Shown piece after piece: positions 40,706 through 49,113 of a stretch of 64,000 bases of DNA. A program made the position numbers and the translations under genes. Source of the DNA: Microvirga zambiensis WSM3693 (GTDB taxonomy: Bacteria > Pseudomonadota > Alphaproteobacteria > Rhizobiales > Beijerinckiaceae); assembly GCF_016735695.1 (NCBI RefSeq), contig NZ_JAERQD010000007.1:62001-126000 (forward strand), in the 5' to 3' direction. Positions within the stretch are counted from its first letter, which is position 1, and every line of letters starts with the position of its first letter. The notes under the pieces were generated by a model. It was not told the origin of the DNA and searched no databases. It saw nothing but the letters and a program-made list of their open reading frames with translations.

Positions 40706-41239
40706 TCAGACCTTCTCGACCTGAGCGTATTCGAGTTCGACCGGCGTGGCGCGGCCGAAGATGGAGACCGCCACCTTGAGGCGGGCCCGGGCGTGGTCGA
40801 CTTCCTCGACGACGCCGTTGAACGAGGCGAAGGGACCGTCGGAAACGCGGACCTGCTCGCCGACCTCGAAGCTGACGGAGGGCTTGGGGTGATCGACACC
40901 CTCGGCCACCTGCCCCTTGATCCGCTCGGCCTCACGATCCGGGATCGGAACCGGCTTGGACTTGTCGGCGCCGAGGAAGCCCGTCACCTTCGGCGTATTC
41001 TTGATGAGGTGGTAAACCTCGTCGGTCAGGTCGCACTTCACCAGGACGTAGCCCGGGAAGAACTTGCGCTCGGTATCGACCTTGCGGCCGCGGCGCACCT
41101 CGACGACCTTCTCGGTCGGCACCATGACCTCGTCGAACTTGTCCTCGAGGCCGCGCTGCGCCGCCTGGTCCTTGATCGACTGGGCGACCTTGTTCTCGAA
41201 ATTCGAGTAGGCGTGGACGATGTACCAACGCTTCGTCAT
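40706..41239 (-). CDS. nusG: Transcription termination/antitermination factor NusG
   Basis: A 177-residue NusG with the NGN domain (KRWYIVHAYSNFENKVAQSI, then FFPGYVLVKCDLTDEVYHLIKNTPKVTGFLG) that binds RNA polymerase, and a C-terminal KOW domain (GEQVRVSDGPFASFNGVVEEVD) that contacts Rho or S10. Gene order secE-nusG-rplK is canonical. Confidence 0.98.
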   Translation of the reverse strand: MTKRWYIVHAYSNFENKVAQSIKDQAAQRGLEDKFDEVMVPTEKVVEVRRGRKVDTERKFFPGYVLVKCDLTDEVYHLIKNTPKVTGFLGADKSKPVPIPDREAERIKGQVAEGVDHPKPSVSFEVGEQVRVSDGPFASFNGVVEEVDHARARLKVAVSIFGRATPVELEYAQVEKV

Positions 41240-41251
41240 TGCATCCGCCCC

Positions 41252-41452
41252 TTAACCGCCAAGCCCGAGGAAGACCGAACGGACGCCCCAGCCGATGACT
41301 TGGTCAACGACCAGGAAGAAGAGGCTCGCCACCACGACCATCACGAACACCATGGCGGTCGTGATCATGGTCTCCTTGCGCGTCGGCCAAGTCACCTTCG
41401 CGGCTTCCGAGCGGACCTGCTGTATGAAATCGAACGGGTTCGTCTTCGCCAT
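41252..41452 (-). CDS. secE: Preprotein translocase subunit SecE
   Basis: A 66-residue single-span SecE, the short form usual outside enterobacteria. The amphipathic segment FIQQVRSEAAKVTWPTRKET is followed by one hydrophobic helix. It clamps SecY (encoded at 9918). It lies 12 bp ahead of nusG. Confidence 0.96.
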   Translation of the reverse strand: MAKTNPFDFIQQVRSEAAKVTWPTRKETMITTAMVFVMVVVASLFFLVVDQVIGWGVRSVFLGLGG

Positions 41453-41524
41453 TTTCCTGCGCCCGCGCCACCGCGACAGCGGCTACGAACGTCCTCTAGG
41501 GCACGCTTGAGCCCAAATTGAAGG

Positions 41525-41555
41525 GGCGCGAGGCTTCTTTTTCAAGCCTCGCGCC
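41525..41555. other. Hairpin between tRNA-Trp and secE
   Basis: GGCGCGAGGCTT (41525-41536) and AAGCCTCGCGCC (41544-41555) form a perfect 12-bp stem with a 7-nt loop. No T-run follows on the minus strand. It would lie in the secE leader if transcription starts at the promoter proposed at 41581-41609. Confidence 0.55.
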
Positions 41556-41580
41556 ACCTGATAAACCATCTGCGGGGCGC

Positions 41581-41609
41581 TCTCTAACGCAAAACGCCCG
41601 CTTTGTCGA
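41581..41609 (-). promoter_or_regulatory. Candidate secE-nusG promoter
   Basis: On the minus strand TCGACA (41604-41609) and TAGAGA (41581-41586) are 17 bp apart, right after the 3' end of tRNA-Trp. The -10 hexamer equals that proposed for the str operon. Confidence 0.4.
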
Positions 41610-41613
41610 CCGC

Positions 41614-41690
41614 TGGCAGGAGTGGAGGGACTCGAACCCCCAACCCCCGGTTTTGGAGACCGGTGCTCTAGCCGATTGAGCTACACTCCT
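41614..41690 (-). tRNA. tRNA-Trp (CCA anticodon)
   Basis: A 77-nt cloverleaf including an encoded CCA end. Acceptor AGGAGTG pairs with CACTCCT; the anticodon loop CTCCAAA holds CCA; the T-loop is TTCGAGT. It lies 41 bp downstream of the intact tuf gene and may be co-transcribed with it. Confidence 0.97.
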
Positions 41691-41731
41691 CCGGCGGTCA
41701 ACAGGTGGCGGAAAACCGCCACCTGGATCGA

Positions 41732-42922
<1,191 letters not shown>

Positions 42923-42983
42923 CGATCTCTACCTTCACAGAGGCCAGGAACAAAAAACCCAGGGGCGTCCGATATTGCGGTTA

Positions 42984-43002
42984 GGCTCTTTGTGCAAGAG
43001 CC
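42984..43002 (-). other. Hairpin in the tuf copy 2 leader
   Basis: GGCTCTT (42984-42990) and AAGAGCC (42996-43002), a perfect 7-bp stem with a 5-nt loop, lie ~60 nt upstream of the tuf start. A T-run (about 42952-42957) follows some 27 nt later, too far for a normal terminator. Confidence 0.4.
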
Positions 43003-43099
43003 AATTTCGACATTGCAGAACGGAATACGCCACAACCTGTCCCCCAGCCCTGCCGGGAACCGGTTCGACGAACACCTCATCACCGGATCGTTTCGGCCT

Positions 43100-43129
43100 G
43101 TATAAAAGGATTCAGAGCCGAAATTACAA
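43100..43129 (-). promoter_or_regulatory. Candidate promoter of tuf copy 2
   Basis: On the minus strand TTGTAA (43124-43129) and TTATAC (43100-43105), 18 bp apart, lie between tRNA-Gly and tuf. This would let tuf be transcribed independently of the tRNA promoter. Confidence 0.45.
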
Positions 43130-43154
43130 GCTAAGCTGGAAGCATCGCAGATAG

Positions 43155-43228
43155 TGGAGCGGGTGAAGGGAATCGAACCCTCGTATTCAGCTTGGAAGGC
43201 TGCTGCTCTACCATTGAGCTACACCCGC
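43155..43228 (-). tRNA. tRNA-Gly (UCC anticodon)
   Basis: A 74-nt cloverleaf with encoded CCA. Acceptor GCGGGTG pairs with CACCCGC; anticodon loop CTTCCAA gives TCC; T-loop TTCGATT. It lies 17 bp after tRNA-Tyr, clearly in one transcript with it. Confidence 0.97.
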
Positions 43229-43245
43229 ATGCCCATCTGATTGGG

Positions 43246-43330
43246 TGGTGGGGGAAGTAGGACTCGAACCTACGAAGGCATAGCCAGCGGATTTACAGTC
43301 CGCCCCCTTTGCCGCTCGGGACATTCCCCC
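43246..43330 (-). tRNA. tRNA-Tyr (GUA anticodon)
   Basis: An 85-nt class II tRNA with encoded CCA and a long variable arm. Acceptor GGGGGAA pairs with TTCCCCC; the anticodon loop CTGTAAA holds GTA. First gene of the tRNA-tuf cluster, about 70 nt downstream of a consensus-like promoter. Confidence 0.97.
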
Positions 43331-43407
43331 TTAGAACCCAACCCGAACGCAAAACGCCGAGGCCGTTCTGCGGAGCGCCCGCCGTGGGGCCGGCGTTCCG
43401 TGGCGCT

Positions 43408-43436
43408 CTTATGGTGAGGTGGATCAGCGGTGTCAA
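43408..43436 (-). promoter_or_regulatory. Promoter of the tRNA-Tyr/tRNA-Gly/tuf cluster
   Basis: On the minus strand a perfect TTGACA (43431-43436) and CATAAG (43408-43413) are separated by 17 bp. The leader to the tRNA-Tyr 5' end would be about 70 nt. Best -35 match in the window. Confidence 0.65.
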
Positions 43437-43522
43437 CCTCAAAGCGTCACGAAAACGATAGGTCGTGAACGGGCCCGCACTGTGCTATGGCCCCTTTCGT
43501 TTCCAACCGGGATCCAGACAAT

Positions 43523-44344
43523 ATGAGCGATCGCCCCTTCCCGCCCCGCAAGCCGAAATTCCAGCGTCCGCACGGGAAATCCGGCCGCCGCGATCCTCAC
43601 GCCCGGCGCCCGAACTTCGAGATCGACACCACGATCCTGTACGGCTGGCACCCGGTCGTCGAAGCCTTACGCAACGGAAAAAGAACGATCCGCAGAATCC
43701 TGGCGACTGAGAACTCCGCCCGGCGGCTGAGCGAAGAGCTGGGTTCCCTGCCTATCGAACCTGAGATCGTCCGCCCGGACGAGATCAACCGCCTTCTCGA
43801 ACCCGATGCAGTGCACCAGGGGCTCTATGCCGAGGCCGATCCCCTTCGTTCGCCCTCCGTCGAAACCCTGAGCGGCACGCGCATCGTCCTGGCCCTCGAC
43901 CAGATCACGGATCCGCATAACGTGGGCGCCATCGTCCGCACGGCTGCGGCCTTCGACGTGGAGGCCATCATCACGACAGCCCGGCACAGCCCGGCGGCGA
44001 CCGGCGTCCTGGCAAAGTCCGCCTCCGGCGGTCTCGAACACGTGCCTTTCATGATCGTGCGCAACCTCGGCGACACGCTCACGGCTCTGGGCGACAGGGG
44101 CTTCCAGCGAATCGGCCTCGACTCCACCGGCGAAGCGAATCTGGACGAGGTGCCGATTACTCTCCCGGTCGTCTTGGTGCTTGGTTCGGAGGGCAAGGGC
44201 CTGCGTCAGAGGACCCGCGAATGCTGCGACGTGATCGGTCGGCTGGACATGCCCGGAGCCATCAAGAGCCTGAACGTTTCCAACGCCGCCGCCATCAGTC
44301 TTTATGCTGTGGTTAAGGGCGCGGCCAGGACCGCCGCCAAGTAA
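43523..44344 (+). CDS. rlmB: TrmH/SpoU-family 23S rRNA 2'-O-methyltransferase (RlmB-like)
   Basis: A 273-residue SPOUT methyltransferase using SAM to methylate ribose 2'-OH. An N-terminal RNA-binding substrate domain (LYGWHPVVEALRNG at about 40-53) precedes the knotted catalytic domain. SPOUT motifs appear as LDQITDPHNVGAIVRTAAAF, LVLGSEGKGLRQRTRE and MPGAIKSLNVSNAAAISLY. The ~30-residue Arg/Pro/Lys-rich start is disordered-looking. I start at the ATG at 43523; the frame opens 12 codons earlier. RlmB modifies G2251 in E. coli; orthology here is by architecture only. Plus strand, divergent from the tRNA cluster. Confidence 0.88.
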   Translation: MSDRPFPPRKPKFQRPHGKSGRRDPHARRPNFEIDTTILYGWHPVVEALRNGKRTIRRILATENSARRLSEELGSLPIEPEIVRPDEINRLLEPDAVHQGLYAEADPLRSPSVETLSGTRIVLALDQITDPHNVGAIVRTAAAFDVEAIITTARHSPAATGVLAKSASGGLEHVPFMIVRNLGDTLTALGDRGFQRIGLDSTGEANLDEVPITLPVVLVLGSEGKGLRQRTRECCDVIGRLDMPGAIKSLNVSNAAAISLYAVVKGAARTAAK

Positions 44345-44579
44345 TTCAAGTATAGCTTCAAACCATTGTTTTTGCTGATCTTTTATCGCCTTTCTACCCC
44401 TTCTTAGACTGAAGTCGCAAATACCAATTGTGAATTGTGGAAAGAAAGGCCGGAGTTAGCCTCCCGTTCGATGGAATTCTTGACTGCTCTGCGCAGTCAC
44501 GATGCCTCAGCCCAAAGCCGGTCATGCCGGCTCTCGGGCTCAGAACCCGGATCACCGGGCATGAATGGAAGGGAACTCT

Positions 44580-46298
44580 ATGGCAACAGCAGCAACTACG
44601 CCGCATTCGGCTGCCGCAGCGCGGCCGATGACGCGGGAGGAGAAGAAGGTCATTCTGGCCTCTTCGCTCGGTACCGTCTTCGAATGGTACGATTTCTATC
44701 TCTACGGCTCTCTGGCCACGATCATCGGCGCGCAGTTCTTCTCTGCGTTCGACGTGACGACCCGTAACGTCTTCGCGCTCCTGGCCTTCGCAGCCGGCTT
44801 CCTGGTGCGCCCCTTCGGCGCCATCTTCTTCGGCCGCATCGGCGATCTCGTCGGCCGGAAATACACCTTCCTGGTCACGATTCTGATCATGGGCTTCTCG
44901 ACCTTCCTGGTCGGCCTGCTGCCCAGCTACAATCAGATCGGCTGGGTCGCACCCGTCGTCCTGATCGCCCTTCGCATGCTCCAGGGCCTCGCGCTCGGCG
45001 GCGAATACGGCGGCGCTGCGGTTTACGTGGCCGAGCACGCGCCTGTGGGCCGTCGAGGGTTCTATACCAGCTTCATCCAGATCACGGCGACTGTCGGCCT
45101 GCTGCTCTCCCTCGTCGTCATCCTCGTGCTTCGCACCTGGATGGGCGAACAGGGCTTCCAGACCGGCGAAGGCTGGCCGATCGCCGGCTGGCGCATTCCG
45201 TTCCTGCTCTCGGTGGTGCTGCTCGGCATCTCGGTCTGGATTCGTCTCCAGATGCAGGAATCGCCCGCCTTCAAGAAGATGAAGGAAGAAGGCACGCAGT
45301 CGAAGGCTCCGCTGAAGGAAGCATTCGGCCAGTGGAGCAACCTGAAGATGGTGCTCATCGCCCTGATCGGTCTTGCGATCGGCCAGGCCGTGGTGTGGTA
45401 CACGGGCCAGTTCTATGCCCTGTTCTTCCTCCAGAGCATCCTGAAGGTCGACCTGCTCACCTCGAACGTCCTGATCGCCTGGTCCCTGATCATCGGCACC
45501 GGCGGCTTCGTCTTCTTCGGCGCCCTGTCCGACAAGATCGGCCGCAAGCCGGTGATTCTCGGCGGCTGCCTGATCGCGGCGATCACCTACTTCCCGCTCT
45601 TCGGCGCTCTCACGGGCGTGGTGAGCCCGAAACTGGCCCAGGCGCTCGAGACCGGCAAGGTTCAGGTCGTGGCCGATCCCGCCGCGTGCGGCTCGGTGTT
45701 CGACCCGGTCGGCATCCGCACCTTCACGGCGAAGTGCGACGTTGCCCGCGTGGCTCTCGCCCGCTCGGCGGTCAAGTACGAGTTCGTCCCGGCCCCCGCC
45801 GGCACCGCCCCGAAGGTGACCTTCAACGGCAAGGAAGTTCCGATTGCCGACGCCATCCCGGCCAACATCACGGCGTTCACGAACGCTGCGGCGGAAGCGG
45901 GCTATCCGAAGGCGGGCGATCCGAGCATCCTGAAAGTCGGCGGCTTCTTCGACGCCCTCGGCAACGCCCAGGCGCTTAAGGCCATCGGCATCCTGACGAT
46001 CTTCGTGATCTACGTGACGATGGTCTACGGCCCGATCGCGGCGGCTCTGGTGGAGTTCTTCCCCACCCGTATCCGCTACACCGCGATGTCCCTGCCCTAC
46101 CACATCGCCAACGGCTGGTTCGGCGGCCTTCTGCCTCCCACCGCCTTTGCGATGGTGGCGGCCACCGGCGACATCTATTACGGCCTTTGGTACCCGATCG
46201 TGATCGCCCTGGTGACCTTCGTGGTCGGCCTCCTCTTCGTGCCGGAGACCAAGGACCGCGATATCCTGACCTTCGAAGGCGTCGGCGCGAAGCGCTAA
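44580..46298 (+). CDS. MFS transporter, metabolite:H+ symporter (MHS) type, with large insertion
   Basis: A 572-residue inner-membrane symporter. MHS features are clear: FEWYDFYLYG at the start of TM1 (about 33-42), GRIGDLVGRKYTF in the loop 2-3, LALGGEYGGAAVYVAEHAP in TM4-5, and a second RxxD-like loop, GALSDKIGRKPVI, after TM8. MHS proteins are usually ~430 residues; here about 108 residues (roughly 350-457) are inserted between the TM8-9 region and the last helices, predicted outside the membrane. The insert has two cysteines that could form a disulfide. Substrates in the group are dicarboxylates, proline, betaine and other carboxylates; which one applies is unknown. Start at the ATG at 44580 with GAAGGGA upstream. 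A terminator follows 27 bp after the stop. Confidence 0.85.
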   Translation: MATAATTPHSAAAARPMTREEKKVILASSLGTVFEWYDFYLYGSLATIIGAQFFSAFDVTTRNVFALLAFAAGFLVRPFGAIFFGRIGDLVGRKYTFLVTILIMGFSTFLVGLLPSYNQIGWVAPVVLIALRMLQGLALGGEYGGAAVYVAEHAPVGRRGFYTSFIQITATVGLLLSLVVILVLRTWMGEQGFQTGEGWPIAGWRIPFLLSVVLLGISVWIRLQMQESPAFKKMKEEGTQSKAPLKEAFGQWSNLKMVLIALIGLAIGQAVVWYTGQFYALFFLQSILKVDLLTSNVLIAWSLIIGTGGFVFFGALSDKIGRKPVILGGCLIAAITYFPLFGALTGVVSPKLAQALETGKVQVVADPAACGSVFDPVGIRTFTAKCDVARVALARSAVKYEFVPAPAGTAPKVTFNGKEVPIADAIPANITAFTNAAAEAGYPKAGDPSILKVGGFFDALGNAQALKAIGILTIFVIYVTMVYGPIAAALVEFFPTRIRYTAMSLPYHIANGWFGGLLPPTAFAMVAATGDIYYGLWYPIVIALVTFVVGLLFVPETKDRDILTFEGVGAKR

Positions 46299-46324
46299 GC
46301 CTTCCGGGTTCAAATCCAACAAGG

Positions 46325-46352
46325 AAAGCCCCGCCTCACGGCGGGGCTTTTC
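46325..46352 (+). terminator. Intrinsic terminator after the MHS transporter
   Basis: AAAGCCCCGCC (46325-46335) and GGCGGGGCTTT (46340-46350), an 11-bp stem with a 4-nt loop, then TTCGTTT. It lies 27 bp after the stop codon; convergent with the small gene at 46378. Confidence 0.9.
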
Positions 46353-46377
46353 GTTTCTGACTTGCTCAGACCGCTGT

Positions 46378-46689
46378 TCAGTAGCAGGTTGCGACCCGAC
46401 GAACGATCCAACCCTCGCCTTCCACGAAAAGGCGCTTTCGAGCGATGCTGCAAGAGGGATCACCGGCGGAATTCGTCTCGATCGAGGAGGTGGTTTCCAC
46501 ATCCTTCGCGACAACGGAGGTCGGTCCCTTGACCTGCTTCGCCGCAACCTCATGGCCGGGATGGGCGGCGTATGCACTCTCGGAAGCCAAAGCAAAACTC
46601 GCGGCAACCGCCAGCACGCCAAGAACCTTCAAGCCACCACCAAGCAGCGAATTCTTTTTCTTAACGGAAGCCTCTGAGACCTTCATCAC
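46378..46689 (-). CDS. Small secreted hypothetical protein
   Basis: A 103-residue protein with a signal peptide: positive N-terminus (KVSEASVKKKNS), hydrophobic stretch (LKVLGVLAVAASFALASESAYA) and likely cleavage after AYA near residue 41. The mature ~62 residues hold two cysteines, in DPSCSIARKRLFVEGEGWIVRRVATCY, that could pair in the periplasm. ATG at 46689 or one codon later. I know of no function; it stands alone, convergent with the transporter. Confidence 0.65.
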   Translation of the reverse strand: MMKVSEASVKKKNSLLGGGLKVLGVLAVAASFALASESAYAAHPGHEVAAKQVKGPTSVVAKDVETTSSIETNSAGDPSCSIARKRLFVEGEGWIVRRVATCY

Positions 46690-46825
46690 GCAAACTCCTA
46701 ATCGGACTGTCGTGACAATCCCAGATTCGGAGCTTGGTTTCGGTGTGCTGGAACACTTAATATTTCCATTTGTACGGAACTTGCGTCCCGCTTCGTGGAC
46801 TGCTACCTGACCACCCGTGGCGTCA

Positions 46826-46900
46826 GCCGGTGTAGCACAGCGGTAGTGCAGCGGTTTTGTAAACCGAAGGTCGGGAGTTCGATCCTCTCCACCGGCACCA
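46826..46900 (+). tRNA. tRNA-Thr (UGU anticodon)
   Basis: A 75-nt cloverleaf with encoded CCA. Acceptor GCCGGTG pairs with CACCGGC; the anticodon loop TTTGTAA gives TGT. The 27-43 position is a G-A mismatch at the top of the anticodon stem. It stands alone on the plus strand, not with the tRNA-Tyr/Gly cluster. Confidence 0.95.
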
Positions 46901-47028
46901 CTTCTCTCGGCGTGCGGATTTCGCCCGATGCGGCATGCATTCGGGGAGCTACGGCACCCTTAACGACCGACCTGCTTTCGTGCTGCGGCCGTCCTGCCCG
47001 AATCGGCTTTAGAACCTCGCCGGGAAAT

Positions 47029-47145
47029 CTACGGAGCGACGATCGCCGCTGCCATGATCGTCGCCGCGTAGGCCGAAAGGGTCACGAAGGGCGCAAGCAC
47101 GCTCGCGGCGATGACGAGTCCGAGGAAGGTCTTGAGATGCGGCAT
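47029..47145 (-). CDS. 38-residue putative membrane micropeptide
   Basis: Starts at the ATG at 47145 behind an AGAGGAGC ribosome site 5 bp upstream. The product, MPHLKTFLGLVIAASVLAP followed by FVTLSAYAATIMAAAIVAP, is one long hydrophobic helix or a short-signal-like peptide. No gene lies opposite. A real ribosome site and a uniform hydrophobic composition make a genuine small gene plausible; no family known to me. Confidence 0.45.
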   Translation of the reverse strand: MPHLKTFLGLVIAASVLAPFVTLSAYAATIMAAAIVAP

Positions 47146-47422
47146 GGCGGGCTCCTCTGAAATCCAGCCCCGAGCCTGCCCCTATAAAGCTAATCTCCGG
47201 TTAACCTTAGCAGCGACTGCCGGGGAGCTCGCCGATTAACAAGTGATAATGCAATAAGACTACGTTTAACTCGGAGGAATAGCCAAGCTGGGCCTAAGCT
47301 TGGCGAATACTCATGAAGTATTAATCGCGGATTTCAGGATTGCGAACATTACGTCATCATGCCCTCATGCCTCTCCCACGGCCCAGGCTGGCCATGCAAG
47401 TTTCTAACAACAGGGGAATGGC
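47146..47422. other. Intergenic region with two adjacent hairpins
   Basis: A 277-bp AT-richer stretch upstream of the 47423 gene. It contains GCCAAGCT-N7-AGCTTGGC (47282-47304) and immediately AATACT-N5-AGTATT (47306-47322). No promoter is convincing. Nothing else seen. Confidence 0.45.
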
Positions 47423-47716
47423 ATGGAATATAAGCTCAAGTCCCAGACAGACCTTGTCGCGGATACTTTCCCGGCGGGACCTGGTTCAGACATCGAATCG
47501 AAGCTGCATTACCTTCTCAACGCCCTGGAATGCATGGACAAGAGGACGGCGATCGAGTTGGAGCGGCTGGAAGGCAGCGGCGCCGAGGACGATCTCAAGG
47601 ACTTCGTGAAGCAGGACATTCTATCCCGTGCTCAGGAACTGAGGCTCCCTCTGCAGGAAGCGGCAGAGGAACTGCGCTCGCTGTATCGCGCCTCGTTTCC
47701 AGGCGAAGGCGGCTGA
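47423..47716 (+). CDS. Small acidic hypothetical protein
   Basis: A 97-residue, acidic, helix-rich soluble protein (KLHYLLNALECMDKRTAIELERLEG and LPLQEAAEELRSLYRASF), with no signal peptide or membrane span. A GGGGAATGGC ribosome site precedes the ATG and an intrinsic terminator lies 45 bp past the stop, so it is probably a monocistronic real gene. Not recognised. Confidence 0.6.
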   Translation: MEYKLKSQTDLVADTFPAGPGSDIESKLHYLLNALECMDKRTAIELERLEGSGAEDDLKDFVKQDILSRAQELRLPLQEAAEELRSLYRASFPGEGG

Positions 47717-47761
47717 TCTCGACCGTCTAATCGACCGGTTCGTTTCCTTCGAACGCGCGCT

Positions 47762-47799
47762 AAGCCTTAGCCGGGGATCCCTTCGGCTGAGGCTTTTCT
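47762..47799 (+). terminator. Intrinsic terminator after the 47423 gene
   Basis: AAGCCTTAGCCG (47762-47773) and CGGCTGAGGCTT (47784-47795) pair over 12 positions with one G-T type mismatch, followed by TTCTTTT. Confidence 0.8.
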
Positions 47800-47934
47800 T
47801 TTGGCGGCATCGCCTTTTCCCTTTGGAGCCTCCCTCCCCCACCAAAGGTGCCATCCGCCGGGGTAGCCCACCTGCCCAAGACGCCTTCCCTGGGATCGAG
47901 CGTAGGCTCCTAATCGGGGGTCAGGGAGGCGCAT

Positions 47935-48111
47935 ATGGACATCGTGCTGCTGAACGTCATGGGCTCCGCCGCCTTGGCTTCCGCCATCGTCGCAGGGATC
48001 ATGACACAGCGACTCTCGCGGGAAATCGCCGGGTTGGCCACGATCAAGCCGGATCCCTTGCCGGAGAGGCTAAGGCACTCACGCCTGATGGCGTGGTGGC
48101 GAAAAACCTGA
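47935..48111 (+). CDS. 58-residue hypothetical protein with N-terminal membrane helix
   Basis: ATG at 47935 behind CAGGGAGGC. The product begins MDIVLLNVMGSAALASAIVA, a hydrophobic segment, and ends in a basic cytoplasmic-looking tail (RLRHSRLMAWWRKT). Too short for most gene callers, but start signal and composition are good. It lies 102 bp upstream of the SpoU methyltransferase. No function known. Confidence 0.45.
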   Translation: MDIVLLNVMGSAALASAIVAGIMTQRLSREIAGLATIKPDPLPERLRHSRLMAWWRKT

Positions 48112-48213
48112 CGCCGGTAATTGCCGTCCCGTCACGCGCTCCGCATAGGCAAAGCTACCCGCCGGCATTAGACAGGCTATTGATAGCCGATACCGGAACA
48201 TCGAAGGTAAGCG

Positions 48214-49011
48214 ATGCCAATTGCCGTTTCAGATCCCGACGATCCGCGGATCGAGGCCTATCGCGCCGTCCGCGAGCGCGATCTCGTCGGGCGCCAGCAT
48301 CGTTTCGTTGCGGAAGGCGAGGTGGTTCTCCGGGTCCTGCTGCAACAATCCCGTTTCATGATCGAATCGCTCCTCCTGGCGGAAGGCCGTCTGGACAGCC
48401 TGAGCGATGCGCTGGCTCTGATTCCTGCCGAGGTTCCGGTCTACGCGGCGAACCGGGCGGTCATGGACGCCATCGTCGGCTTTCCGATCCATCGAGGGAT
48501 CCTCGCCATCGCACAGCGTACGCCGATGCCGGCGGCGGAGGATCTGCTCTCCGGGATGCCGGGGAATGCCCTCGTGATTGGGTTGGTCGGCCTGGCCAAT
48601 CACGACAATGTCGGAGGGATCTTCCGCAATGCGGCGGCTTTCGGCGCGAACGCCGTTCTGCTCGATCCGGAAACCTGCGATCCCCTCTATCGCAAGGCCA
48701 TCCGGGTCTCCGTCGGCGGAGCGCTCGTGGTTCCCTTCACGCGGGTATCGTCTGCAGAAGCGATGATCGGGAAGCTTGAAGCGGCGTCCTTCGAGGTCAT
48801 GGCGCTGTCCCCGTCAGGCAGGGAAACCCTCTCCCGCGTCAAACCGGCCCGGCGGACCGCCGTGCTCCTGGGTGCGGAGGGCCCTGGCCTTCCGGCCGAT
48901 CTGCTCGCCCGGACCAGGACCGTCTCCATTCCCATGAGCGGCGGTTTCGATTCCCTGAATGTCGCGACCACCAGCGGCATCGTCCTGCATCACCTGTCGC
49001 AGAACGGTTGA
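48214..49011 (+). CDS. SpoU/TrmH-family RNA 2'-O-methyltransferase
   Basis: A 265-residue SPOUT methyltransferase, the second in this window. An N-terminal substrate-binding domain (VRERDLVGRQHRFVAEGEVVLRVLL) precedes the knot domain with VGLANHDNVGGIFRNAAAFGA, VLLGAEGPGLPADLL and SMSGG-type ending IPMSGGFDSLNVATTSGIVLHHL. It resembles the TsnR/AviRb and general rRNA/tRNA methyltransferase group. The exact RNA target is unknown. Confidence 0.85.
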   Translation: MPIAVSDPDDPRIEAYRAVRERDLVGRQHRFVAEGEVVLRVLLQQSRFMIESLLLAEGRLDSLSDALALIPAEVPVYAANRAVMDAIVGFPIHRGILAIAQRTPMPAAEDLLSGMPGNALVIGLVGLANHDNVGGIFRNAAAFGANAVLLDPETCDPLYRKAIRVSVGGALVVPFTRVSSAEAMIGKLEAASFEVMALSPSGRETLSRVKPARRTAVLLGAEGPGLPADLLARTRTVSIPMSGGFDSLNVATTSGIVLHHLSQNG

Positions 49012-49113
49012 AAGAGCGCTCACTCGCTGACTTGTGAGAATTCTCTCCCTTGCCTCCAAGCGCGGCCGTTCTAGGCTTCCGTTCCCACGCCGGAGAAGCC
49101 CCTGGAGACGCCC

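Noticed and set aside
44394..46622. 742-residue minus-strand frame opposite the MHS transporter
   Set aside because: His/Asp/Glu/Arg-rich shadow of a GC-rich membrane-protein gene.
46826..46900. tRNA-Thr as a pseudo-tRNA because of the 27-43 G-A mismatch
   Set aside because: All other stems, loops and the CCA end are intact; a mismatch at this position is tolerated, and from memory similar tRNA-Thr genes occur in related bacteria.
43523..49011. The two SpoU-type methyltransferases as a recent duplication
   Set aside because: They share only the SPOUT motifs; the rest of the sequences differ clearly, so they are distinct family members.
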